Part shown: positions 34,801-40,496 of the stretch, one piece after another | Layout of the letters: each line of letters opens with the position of its first letter | How positions within the stretch are numbered: the stretch's first letter is position 1 | Assembly (NCBI GenBank): GCA_965659685.1 | Contig: CBFHXB010000005.1 | Location: 41,554-105,553, forward strand | Reading direction: 5' to 3' | DNA from: MGIIa-L3 sp11892u | GTDB taxonomy: Archaea; Thermoplasmatota; Poseidoniia; Poseidoniales; Poseidoniaceae | DNA: 64,000 nt | Translations under genes and position numbers: made by a program | The notes under the pieces: generated by a model | Databases searched by the model: none | What the model saw: the letters and a program-made list of their open reading frames with translations, nothing else | Told to the model about the DNA's origin: nothing

Positions 34801-36544
34801 AGTAGGTCAACTCCAGGTAGTTGTTGGTCGTACCGCTGGTCAAGGTGTAGGTGTACACATACTGGCGGGTGTTCGAGTTGGTTCCCGTGGTCGCGATACC
34901 GGAGTTGTCGAACGACTTGGACAGGCCAACAGACGAGGTGCCGTTGAGGGCGGACCAGATGTAACCGGCTTGCGTTGACGAGGAGCAGGACACGCTTCCG
35001 CTGTTGTCACAGAAGGTCGCGGTCTTCCAGCTGTAGCTTCCGTAGTTGTTGCCGTTCATGTCAACGCCTGGGCTGAAGACAGCCGAGTTGATCATTGCCT
35101 TTTGTGCCGTGCCGCCGTAACCGGAGGTGAGGTAGGAAGCGCTGATGGCGCCGCTGCACGAGGGCACGTTGGTCACAGAGGAGCCGTAGCGGCTTTGGTA
35201 GTAGTAGTACCCGGAGGTTGGGGTCGTGGTGCTACCGGAGCTGAGGGTGAGGGTCGGGCGGGTGGTTCCACAGTCTTCCATGACCTTGATGTCAAAGTCG
35301 ATGTTGCTGTTGGAGAGGTAGGAGTAGAAGTACCTCTGGTACTCCTTGTACTCGACCTTGTCGAGGGAAGCGCCCGTTGGGAGGGCGTTGTTGCTCGAGA
35401 AGGTGAACTCGTGCCACGGCGTGTAGTAGTAGTATGGCGCAAAGGAGGAACTGCTCTTGCCGGATGCCGAGTTGTGGTACATGTATCGGTAGTTGCTGTC
35501 GTAGCAGCGGTTGTTGGAGGGCAGACAGTATCCACCGGCCGCGCTGTACACCTTGATGCTGGGGTCGAGCGCGAGCGGGAAGGTGCGGTCTTCCGAGAGG
35601 AGCCACGAGGTTTCAACCGCGGTCGTCAGGAAGACCATGGGCCCTTGGGTCATCACGAAGAATGTCCCGAAGTAAGGTGCCTCCATGCCGGGTTCGATGA
35701 CCAAGGGCGCGGGGATCTCTGCGTAGAGTTCGCCGGTTTCCACGTTGCGGATTTCAAGGTGCTCGCCGGTTTGGATGAGTTCCGAACCCACCATGACATC
35801 GCCGCTGTAGAGGGCGTAGCCGCTGGGGAGGCGCATGGCCTCAGAGAATCCGAACCAATGAGCGCCTTCGTCGAGGATTGGGCGCTCGCGAATCACGAGG
35901 TTCTGCTTGACCTGAGAGGTGCTGACTTCGTAATCGAGGTCGTAGCCTTCAGCGAGCGGGTAGCGGATGGTGTTGCCACCAACGGTGATCTCGCTCGTCG
36001 CAGGCGGTGCCTCGAAGGGCGTGTGGCTGGTCCCGGTTTCGTCCATCACGACGAGGGTGGGGTTGAGACCGGTCATGACCGGGTCGACCCACTCGTTGGG
36101 CTGAACCATGATACCGCTCGCAACCTCTGCCGAGAAGGCGGTGTTGAACGTGTTCTCCACCACTTCCCAACCGAAGGACGTGGCCTTCAGGTTGAGGTCG
36201 ATGTCACTCCAGGCGCCATCGTTGTCGTAGTGGATGGGTTGGTCCGAGATCGTCTGCGTGAAGGTACCGTCCGCATTGCGGAAGGTCTTCGTGTGTGCGT
36301 CTCGGGCCCCCAGAATCTCGCTTCCTTCAGGGAAGCCATATTCCACAGGTGTCAGTTTCTCGGGTTGCTTGAAGACGTCGTCTTCAGCAACCTGGTTTTG
36401 CTCTGCCGCAGCAACGCTGTCGTCGATGGGGTTCCCCACCAAGCCTGACATTGGCGTCAGGGCCATCAATAGCGTGAGGAGCACGGCGATGCCGATGCCA
36501 CCCATTGCGGTCTTCTTCTTGTTCGTCATTCCCAACATAGTCAT
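22811..36544 (-). CDS. Giant 4577-residue surface protein: beta-helix stalk, membrane anchor and C-terminal type IV pilin signature
   Basis: The N-terminus (TNKKKTAMGGIGIAVLLTLL) is a Sec-type signal. Residues 40-1350 are beta-rich, Tyr/Ser/Gly-rich modules, beginning with the 'TKTFRNADGTFTQTISDQPI' type of segment seen in RHS/DNRLRE proteins. About 1350-3420 is right-handed parallel beta-helix (ISGNTIRG, VSGNDITG, IIENNTFND repeats), interrupted by a P-domain-like insert near 3130-3200. About 3470-3690 resembles a DOMON/CBM9-type ligand-binding domain. About 3750-4050 has cadherin-like repeats (NVNDAPEI, VNDAPTID). A hydrophobic anchor at about 4360-4380 (SIVAVALAGFVVGLLAM) is followed by an acidic linker. 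At residue 4403 comes TAVSPVIATILMVAITVVLS, the signature of haloarchaeal-type pilins, with a 155-residue pilin-like tail. The start at 36544 has GGAG only three bases away; the second ATG at 36538 has better spacing. An internal ATG at 23407 would encode a pilin-sized 198-residue protein. A role in adhesion is inferred. Confidence 0.9.
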   Translation of the reverse strand: MTMLGMTNKKKTAMGGIGIAVLLTLLMALTPMSGLVGNPIDDSVAAAEQNQVAEDDVFKQPEKLTPVEYGFPEGSEILGARDAHTKTFRNADGTFTQTISDQPIHYDNDGAWSDIDLNLKATSFGWEVVENTFNTAFSAEVASGIMVQPNEWVDPVMTGLNPTLVVMDETGTSHTPFEAPPATSEITVGGNTIRYPLAEGYDLDYEVSTSQVKQNLVIRERPILDEGAHWFGFSEAMRLPSGYALYSGDVMVGSELIQTGEHLEIRNVETGELYAEIPAPLVIEPGMEAPYFGTFFVMTQGPMVFLTTAVETSWLLSEDRTFPLALDPSIKVYSAAGGYCLPSNNRCYDSNYRYMYHNSASGKSSSSFAPYYYYTPWHEFTFSSNNALPTGASLDKVEYKEYQRYFYSYLSNSNIDFDIKVMEDCGTTRPTLTLSSGSTTTPTSGYYYYQSRYGSSVTNVPSCSGAISASYLTSGYGGTAQKAMINSAVFSPGVDMNGNNYGSYSWKTATFCDNSGSVSCSSSTQAGYIWSALNGTSSVGLSKSFDNSGIATTGTNSNTRQYVYTYTLTSGTTNNYLELTYSGGTDADAPTPTFGEYDGITSYIEGERTFFIELFDNSGIDTTSGNAPSLHYAIDNGTYTTVAATTIGSCGTTATECQFKAQTSDITAGEYVTYYWSFQDMNVDSTGASDPNEGTLPALTGTQTTPTPYWFFVDDVDNAGDDKKFVQLTTDVSAYNSRTPAKNFDRQMTYFDQSDEYYFEFDTSDCGTGSSSCFYSGSSSQNYFYNNWVVQWQTSTYPASSSYNTGGSSPGKVYLDDDNGGFLSISADDGPGMNLVFLWDGDEFAMVGIGDETGIDEPLAGGSSASQVSSYGYTQAYRYVVPGDITGDFAGYSWNATYSSTGQNVVCSGTNGWTHFLRSSSGSPSCSSGYYYVYNANYKWNGFALGSGYYGVMATSGGVSYDVMKIAPEPDTFAPTVTHTALADSYAQKRTVTANIVDGGSPPAGLNVSTSAGTGPTLYYSVNNGTTQSTVLSPVGKTAAQCVMSACDWSADIDNLNTSDYVEYYITAEDVSQDVTTPNSVQTTASSFEVGDPNKMFIVEWHDMGYTSSYLCTYQVVFYDVTNEFEFKYDTGCQVYVDYSTTGYQDTTRAKGENLQKGSGWLYGSNPFTSNYRMHTSSTSYGHESFAPGLTEIKNYDTAISGSSSGTPFGYYCAYSWYWNTYKNSCNANIDMPDDFEFEYFGTLYEGTDSNDRIRLGRQGYMYFIDNGATSLERGVSTWSSNFPTMPYSGNSASRPGTIAPWWGYYTSYYCYDNTAIDCSVRYRTMPYDGKGTDVDADITTDTTWDIDDSPIRINPTNDYLSISADLTIEPGVVVQVASGKGISFDGSCDEMKINGNEANHVRFEGQAGSEWKGMAFTAACSSGTDDRHEFSFVDFANTSDAAISAGSRHGSSPSTNANVGNFTMNDVTFTNVGAAFKHGSGQGTVVEMTNFAVDGADNACFNFAEDTVAILREGSLKSCNTNGQSSGGAIVNYPGSTAGSLFLENVTVTNSYVNFVDVDLQDVTMSNVSVSNSASQTGVAIDALHGVDADVHLFNVSVPGYASSAINAVSSIYMEDVDFGSADVSMFPNGAGSSAVGPLGDNAVMTNVEAGDITMQRIHFSVFEDITAGDVSISGTTTHTDTETWKNLDIGDLTINGGAWSLILTNADISRLYSFSTSATNTIVMEQGSSIDHDDSSVDAVYGRNSHITLVSVDVTSSDIDGSSNYVAKASSNSDIVLIDVSYDDGTGAADCADSNGGTGDCSVDVSSSATVWYGGLAQVSLYREALVNSVVTKVYKSGHSVRTTVMDTSSSPATPLFEIGTSVTDSTGTAEAWVISGDSDSNTYNDHTLFGWGAAGQNETLLTSAWYPSGGFGYGDSIELLLQPAPINFDQPNMDCNWMSNNQTFQGAESSPGVYVFDSFPMTLSADLDIDGCTLVMMGSVMTVDATATNSPVLTISNGGTLLVNVSTDTGGKGTIKAQSSSYGVRLDVADGTLSVAGGILKDLHQDSTTMSALYIGSDGALVLSESAEVYGAQASSDDMATVKIDRGSVSISASTIINTGNTGTVLWIEGSSASIDNIVVKNGAVGIMSKNAAPQIDGFTSTDNTVGLDMEGGMSLPTIYRSPSLSGMTRGWHTYDIDLSSFVGNSDYLQVGANSIYAGGNAHPTYNFNTGKYYFITDRLRVELTDNNGNSWNISEGDTGYYPYSANDPNEGVGDVGTYQGGAGGVPQWDCNYYGIDYGPNRVGTTGYYGYGQTGVYWYFTGNSGSYPNYYNKPAQFGFDWESIEGVTPTGSYAYYPYHYWGFGTYSWQGWTGVMAPPEGLVGTYNYNVCLDYAYSYYMNSGQGARVTFPIVDISASNLTSATLYIDVLHNRANNYQDRYEFVARSGNDPSDLGDYKRESGTPLFKDGTINGADTGVEIGGDFAAGHLDTVEINSPNDAGIIVTGSTMASADDVTVNGGDYGVLVANGAAGSMDLTNMDLDSQTVAGMYYVKDFGGDFTGTVTNSAGAAMKFGPSTTKDLSYDTVDFTGNNVGFDLAGSGGFTFVDSTMGSTANDFKISGSSVVDYIEGSVTPSSVDVTGSGEFNRMRHLDVTMTADQGSGATGVSDVVVVLRNSAGATASSGTTDTTGVAEELTFTSIIVDADGSHAQDLNGYTVSSVAEVDYYWTSSSDNNADFRYVESGLTLTDNSGNAQTVELVDEFDHRVCMYFLSTSYNQIDRCANGWSSTGSSRTFSNGLEEHGYYYGSVDGSDFTGDDVMIDAPSWFLDGGTYNWNGTKLVWTASLAFGDYSRMNPRYNEEVNVYMHDSAVIGMAVNDDGELSGVDFGYQYYSMNVDVNNTEFNGVSSIIASVGYGYYNEYELDYFNIRNSTITHYKGWSPLNNAINVQDMCMRIYGGEGNIIENNTFNDCAVGIELLRSPYYWSHNSYEIGADNITIQDNVFEDGGEISDIRFYPNANVEGAMVLNNVLNNTGGDDSAISAWDGTIEELTISGNTIRGFSEDGIYLNDIKGFEVSGNDITGPGSDSAGIYANGGYGDVMDNTIVDSDTGILMSEASQPVGTTTDLCEISGNYGYGDTCTFNFAGNGSTLVIDISTDSWGYEISLEITKPDGTKDSWSTYTFGSNTAYNPLTTYTDAGSYTIAVSDSWGDGGITLNAYYTSAVSGVTGPVISGNDISMSPTSTIITTTGILVEDCTGTGINMADNLVAVNSDAVLTDGCDVVDENSELTGGSQTATSGFVTTSGDSVTLSGTTISGFDTGVEADGGALTITDNASIAGLSEGVWAYDTQLMVNYADFDGGANGVGLLLEDSGDAIMYCMNLDGEQGMDVYNTDFRYNMGDVNAEYAIYVSDSVGKVENLTWMSGVSTQIELDQGAMLTSIGQDLTPSQLVVPAGTMIDEANLLDINAQHLSAPVTAEVGVSIVSTDGLRAAYISPDFQSDAMAVDGDNSDWIGSSLNPSDDAMPGELTENFYVTYTENDDLYVAIDGLDLSTSDLLLYFDVAGGGSDEGYDYGATGAHDLPFEADFVYWAESDASNDLYAYGFLGWGVTSLSADNVEGDFSGDFAEIMVPFSRLGGMPSSVRMIAIVQSDSSADVSEVYPDQAMNTSTTLQDFSEYYTVVLGANNLPSGVLADEVLTYRTFLGSNVPSAAKEYNVMIKHNNDDCAVDWATETGVNMSDNVELEMDIKRACPTIGSSLDNITVDEDSSSYQVSLTSYASDEQDAAGDLTWAVSEGETVVVYGNTPMPVEGLVTWSLTGHDLSITPTADQFGTVQFNFTVTDSNGLADERSIIFTIENVNDAPEICQRDTNGDCVDTVMLFGDAAHVNYIPEDSLVGGQSVSVVLSDQANNGPNALNLIKDQANENDPSRQIYTWGVSVDQSCPLFDVGMVGGTELTVTGKSGMAFEAGGSCDITLTLSDDGAENQNAVDEIITLSVVPVNDAPTIDDWNLQTGDTINWASNDSSLIYGEWTIKVMEDTEDVDELTFDLSAIKNDVDHDLSDLTWSLLPKLDDNGRAYCAYSNYFSFTFNGDELVLDLVKDATTNAPINQIDYLYDGGVHQVNPAGKGFCEMELYLTDSAAAPTGFAYDINDNGYIQQTSLKRDVKIIVQNVAEQVPDYYFESTTGFDFNGVSNVMDGTWVPVTVTVTAGGDEGPYNHDSMLMITFQSDGHTETERDAIYIDAPAYGDTVTVDSEVFVKAVTTTVWVEMDVKTCVDESCDMTKSVDDRFIADEPASHGKVTLPNSLDYWAEPGFYGSEDGTDSIRRPVLEDKDWCNNVMYNTLTGNIDVCDQADYGRGSFEITDQDLPDVVRTIGASGVPSFAPSIVAVALAGFVVGLLAMAGRRDEEEAEEENTSQRFVDDETAVSPVIATILMVAITVVLSGVIYVWASSLAETDVKGVPRITFDIEDIDAYNAETGHWKIEVQQSETELATQAVEIKVFAAEIDGVYEVKMANSDGVYGFSPFNSDSLVTFSDSVRSEGDDKVSTFFVGDTIFVRTHLADGTPLTDVTIQLSYAPEVGQGAMLRTWSGLSYDLAA

Positions 36545-36590
36545 TCACTCCATACGGACTGTATGCATTGCATCTGAGGTTCTGTATCGG

Positions 36591-36597
36591 TTATAGG
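36591..36597 (-). promoter_or_regulatory. TATA-like box of the giant surface gene
   Basis: CCTATAA on the minus strand about 50 bases upstream of the first ATG. At normal archaeal spacing this predicts a leader of roughly 25 bases that contains the GGAG ribosome-binding sequence at 36548-36551. Confidence 0.5.
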
Positions 36598-37135
36598 CAT
36601 TGGGGTACATGTGCTTTGAGAGGTGAGTTTGGCCGACGGGCGTGAACCGTGACCCTGCGGACTTGTTTGACCCTTATTGGTACGGTTCATTTGTAAAAAT
36701 GAATGGCATCCCAGACACTGAACTGATCGCGCAAAATTGGTTGGAGTCCCCGCTTTCTCCCGATCATCAAGGCCGTGAACAACGTTCGAAGCGCGGTGAA
36801 AAAGTTACACGGAAAGAGAACATGACGTTTCGAGCATCCTGATATCGACGGTGAGGATCATTTCTGTCCGCAAGCGTGGAGGTCGGTGAGCTCACGTGAA
36901 ACGTACTTCTCGCTCAATCCTCGGCCTGGAGGATGATGGAGGGGAAATGGAGCCCTCGGATGCACCCCTCCGACCGGTCAGGGCAGGATACAGGGTGGAA
37001 TAGAGGCCCGGTGCCAGCAAGGGCCTGCCCGGCTGAACAAAAACGGACTCGGCACAAAGCACCACTGAACGCCCAATCCTTGTGGCCATCAGGTCCGGGC
37101 ACCCAGCACGCTCAGCACGCGCTGGATGCCCGAGA

Positions 37136-37162
37136 GGGCCACGCAGGCCGGGCGGGTGGCCC
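37136..37162 (-). terminator. GC-rich hairpin after the 1066-residue surface gene
   Basis: GGGCCAC (37136-37142) pairs perfectly with GTGGCCC (37156-37162) around a 13-base loop, about 25 bases beyond the stop codon at 37187. It resembles the hairpins found after the giant gene. No T tract follows. Confidence 0.45.
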
Positions 37163-37186
37163 GGGCTGCTGGGAGCGTGGCAGGGA

Positions 37187-40100
37187 TCAGTAATCCCAAT
37201 CCTTGTCGCCGTCGCCGCCGCCGCCACCTCGGGTGACGATGATCGCGCCAACCACGATGGCTGCAACCACAACACCGCCAATGGCGGGGAGGGTCCAGCT
37301 GGGCAACTCGCTCTCGCCACTGACGTCCTCGCCAACGGTGCCGTTTCCGTCATCGTTGTTGGTGAAGTCAGCGTCGCGCTTGTAGTACACGTCGGTGGGC
37401 ACGTCAGAGGCCAAGCGGTCGTTGCCGAGGTCGTCCACGGCAACGCCCACGAAGTAGTAGGTCTCGGTGCCAGTGAAGGTCGGCTGCATCACGTCCACGG
37501 TGGTCGCCGTCGCCGACGCCACGTCCGTGCACTTGCTGCCGGTCTTCTCGATGGCCGTGGCCACGTCGTTGGTGCTGTAGCACACGCGCCAGCTGCTGAT
37601 GTCAGAAATATCTCCGGTCGTGGTCCACGTCATGGTCCACATGGAGCCGTCCGCACTGGATTGTGCGATCAGGTTGGTCATCATGCCATCACCGTCGACT
37701 TCCTTGTCCGCAGTGACGTTCCCGATGCCAATCTGCCCGTTGCAGCCCGCATCGTTGCACACCTCAACGGTCACGGTGTAGGTGGTGCCGTGCGTGGTGG
37801 AGATGCCTGGGTGCGTGTAGGTCTTGACCTCGGAGGTGAAGTCCTTGAGTGCAGCCATGTCACAGTTTGCGTCTTGGGCCTCGTCACAGATTTCCATGAT
37901 GAAGCGCTCACCGAGGGACATCTGGGCGGTAACGTCCCAGTTCATCACAAGGGTTCCGCCTTCGCCCGCGGCAGCCGAGAAGCCTTGGATGCCTGCGCTG
38001 GGCGGCATGGCTTCCTCGAGGGAGCCACCAAAGAGCACGAAGGTGCCGGCCGTCAGGGTGTTCTGGTCGACCGGAAGATCCCAGGTAAACACGGACATCG
38101 TGGGGTCCGTGCTGCTGTCGGCGGGGGTGCCGTCAACGAGCTGATACATGCTGCCTTGGTTGAACCAAACGCTGCCTTCCACTCCGGTGCCGGACTCGAT
38201 GAGTGACTTGGGGACCGTGAAGGTCATGCCGTGTGTCAAGACACCGCTGGCCTCGTAGGAGGTCGCGGGGCTGAAGTCAATGGCCGCCACAGCATCGTAG
38301 TTGCCGGTGTAACCGGGGAGTTCCATGCCGGCGAATCCGCTGGTGTCAGCATCCGTTGCCGTGATGGTGAACGGAGTCGTGGCCGAGTACTGAAGCGCGT
38401 ATGAGACCAAGATGCCGCTGTCGGCGGTGGTGGAATCTGCGGTCACGTCGTTCCAGATGATGAGGTCCATGTATTCCGTCGTGGTTGCACCGTTGTCGTC
38501 GCTGACGGTCACGGCCACACGAGGGTTGGTCATGTGCTCTGGGAGGATCTGGAAGGTGCACTGTGCGCCTGTGGCACCCACGCCGCCGCACATGCCGAGT
38601 TCCACATCGTCGACGGTCCAGGTGTAGGTGAGGCAGTTGCCGTCAACGCAATCCACGTCGAAGGCGAGCACGTCGAACTCGAGCGGCGATTCTTGGGTGA
38701 CCACGAGGTCGCCGGTGTTGAACATCGTCATCGAGAGCACGGTGGGCTGGTTGTTGACCACGTCAAGCGTCATCACCTTGCGGTTGTTCGACGTCTTTTC
38801 GTCAGCGACGGACTCGTCCAAACGGTCGGCCGTCGTGTCCCAAACGCCGAGGAAGTTGAGGTCGGCCTCAAACTTGTACTCACCGACCGTCAGGGCAGCG
38901 TCGTTGTTCAGCATCACGCAAGCGGAACCGAACACGTCAGCCTCTTGGGGCGTGCCTTGGCCACCGAAGGTACCCAGCAACCTGTGGGTGTAGGAGGGAG
39001 CAAGGCCGGTTGGGCAGTCATCGGCGTTGTAGGTGGTTTCGGTGCCGGCGGGGTCGGTCACGGTGAACACAACGCCCCACTCGACCATCTTGTTGACGTC
39101 AGATCCGAAGTGACCCACGTTCGCGTGGAGGAGGGTGGTGCCCACGCGGAGGTCAAGATCCATGCCGTCCTGTACCACGGAGGTTGGCTCGCCCGAGCCG
39201 TCAGCAGAGTAGCCTTGAGCGACGGTCAGCGTCTGGAGGCGAATGTCGTGGAAGAGGGCGCTGAAGCCGTAAATATCGTCGGAGTCGGTGCGGGAGTAAT
39301 CGTCGTTGTTCTCCAGGTATTCACAGAAGTTGTCGCTGGTCAACTCCACGGGCTCTTCGGGGTCAGTGTCGTCGGTCCAGATCTCGGAGCATGAACCGTC
39401 CTGGCCGTAGAGGGTGTGGTCGATGACACGTGCATCGATGCTGTAGCCGCCGTCACCGGGCGTGACCGAGCCGGTCATCGTCCATTCGGTTTGGTAAGCA
39501 AGAACCGCGCGAGAGGCGTCGGAGGCGGTGTCGGTGGTGGTGTTGCGGTAGACTTCCACGGTCTGGGCGTTGCCGGCCACGACCATCCACTCTTCGCCGT
39601 CCACACCGAGGTCAAAGCCGCCACCGCTGGCGGCAGAGAAACCGTCGAGCTCGACGCTCACGTTGACTTCACGGGGGTTGAATTCTTGGCTTCCGTCAGC
39701 GGTCACGCTGAGGATGAACTGGCGGGACTCTGTCCCGGTGCCGATGGCACGGTCGCCTTCGACACAAGCACCGGCGCCATCGGTCCAGCAGAGGTCGACC
39801 TCGATGTCCGTGTAGTCACGGACGACGACATAGATCTCTTCCTCGTCGTTGGCGGGGTCGCTGTCTTGGTCGGACTCCACAGTGACGACGACAAGGTACT
39901 CACCGACGTCGGGCGTCCAGGTGATGTCGGAACCCAAGGACGTGAGGGTTGCAGCACCACCGCTGTAGATGGTGCTGGCGGCGAAGGAGGTCTCGTCACA
40001 CGAAGCAGCGTCGTCGCACACGGCAACGTCGTTGGTCCAAGAGAGGTCCTGACCGGTGGAGTCCTTGGCTTGCAAGCCGCGGACCTTGGAAGAATCGGTG

Positions 40101-40387
40101 AGGTAGATGTCCAACGAGTAGGACATGTCGGTCACGTCACCGGATCCGATGTTCTTCATCACGACCTCGAAGGTCGTGGACTCTCCCACGAGCAGCTCGT
40201 CGCGGCATCCGGCTGCGTTGCAGCTGGTCTCAGAAGGTTGGGTGATGCCGAGGATGTCAATGTCGGCGCCTGAGCGGGCGCTGCTTTGTTCAATGGCATC
40301 TTCGGTTTCAAGTTCGTTCGTAGGAATTCCCGCGAGCAGGCTGACAAGCAGCAGCGTCACGAGAAGCATGGTGGTCATGTTACGCAT
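37187..40387 (-). CDS. Membrane-anchored surface protein with CARDB-like and fibronectin-like domains
   Basis: A 1066-residue product with a signal peptide (MTTMLLVTLLLVSLLAGIP, cleavage near residue 23). The first modules look like CARDB/Ig adhesion domains (LLVGESTTFEVVMKNIGSGDV at about 65-85, then DVGEYLVVVTVESD). The middle contains further beta-sandwich repeats with paired cysteines. Two fibronectin-III-like domains follow at about 790-1010 (YTVTVEVCNDAGC, WRVCYSTND, YYFVGVAVDDLG). A Ser/Asp/Asn-rich linker precedes one C-terminal helix (AIGGVVVAAIVVGAIIV) and a Gly/Asp tail. No enzyme motif was seen, and its job at the cell surface is inferred. It has a strong TATA box and GGAGGG ribosome-binding site, suggesting high expression, and lies upstream of the giant gene on the same strand. 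Confidence 0.87.
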   Translation of the reverse strand: MRNMTTMLLVTLLLVSLLAGIPTNELETEDAIEQSSARSGADIDILGITQPSETSCNAAGCRDELLVGESTTFEVVMKNIGSGDVTDMSYSLDIYLTDSSKVRGLQAKDSTGQDLSWTNDVAVCDDAASCDETSFAASTIYSGGAATLTSLGSDITWTPDVGEYLVVVTVESDQDSDPANDEEEIYVVVRDYTDIEVDLCWTDGAGACVEGDRAIGTGTESRQFILSVTADGSQEFNPREVNVSVELDGFSAASGGGFDLGVDGEEWMVVAGNAQTVEVYRNTTTDTASDASRAVLAYQTEWTMTGSVTPGDGGYSIDARVIDHTLYGQDGSCSEIWTDDTDPEEPVELTSDNFCEYLENNDDYSRTDSDDIYGFSALFHDIRLQTLTVAQGYSADGSGEPTSVVQDGMDLDLRVGTTLLHANVGHFGSDVNKMVEWGVVFTVTDPAGTETTYNADDCPTGLAPSYTHRLLGTFGGQGTPQEADVFGSACVMLNNDAALTVGEYKFEADLNFLGVWDTTADRLDESVADEKTSNNRKVMTLDVVNNQPTVLSMTMFNTGDLVVTQESPLEFDVLAFDVDCVDGNCLTYTWTVDDVELGMCGGVGATGAQCTFQILPEHMTNPRVAVTVSDDNGATTTEYMDLIIWNDVTADSTTADSGILVSYALQYSATTPFTITATDADTSGFAGMELPGYTGNYDAVAAIDFSPATSYEASGVLTHGMTFTVPKSLIESGTGVEGSVWFNQGSMYQLVDGTPADSSTDPTMSVFTWDLPVDQNTLTAGTFVLFGGSLEEAMPPSAGIQGFSAAAGEGGTLVMNWDVTAQMSLGERFIMEICDEAQDANCDMAALKDFTSEVKTYTHPGISTTHGTTYTVTVEVCNDAGCNGQIGIGNVTADKEVDGDGMMTNLIAQSSADGSMWTMTWTTTGDISDISSWRVCYSTNDVATAIEKTGSKCTDVASATATTVDVMQPTFTGTETYYFVGVAVDDLGNDRLASDVPTDVYYKRDADFTNNDDGNGTVGEDVSGESELPSWTLPAIGGVVVAAIVVGAIIVTRGGGGGDGDKDWDY

Positions 40388-40432
40388 TTAGGTCCCTCCA
40401 CAAAGTGGCTAAGGCTTTCCACGACTTGCGCC

Positions 40433-40441
40433 GTATTTATA
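40433..40441 (-). promoter_or_regulatory. Strong TATA box of the 1066-residue surface gene
   Basis: TATAAATAC on the minus strand, centred about 50 bases upstream of the ATG at 40387. This is the best match to the archaeal consensus in the window. The predicted leader contains GGAGGG (complement at 40394-40399), seven bases before the start codon. Confidence 0.65.
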
Positions 40442-40496
40442 CTATGGGACGGGTGATTTTTGCCCACAAATCAGGCCACTGAAGACAAATTCCCCG

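Larger units (their letters stand above)
36545..37186. other. Gene-free stretch upstream of the giant gene
   Basis: This is the longest non-coding stretch in the window (642 bases). The half next to the giant gene is AT-richer and holds its TATA box and an 18-base hairpin, TTCATTT-GTAA-AAATGAA (36686-36703). The other half is GC-rich and holds the GGGCCAC hairpin after the 1066-residue gene. Short open frames here (for example 36642-36842) show no coding character. No RNA gene was recognised. Confidence 0.6.

Noticed and set aside
36642..36842. A 66-codon plus-strand ORF in the long intergenic region
   Set aside because: No ribosome-binding site or recognisable feature, and it crosses an AT-rich hairpin; better read as control DNA.
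36892..37443. A 183-codon minus-strand ORF
   Set aside because: It overlaps the end of the 1066-residue gene in another frame and has a low-complexity Pro/Thr/Ser product.
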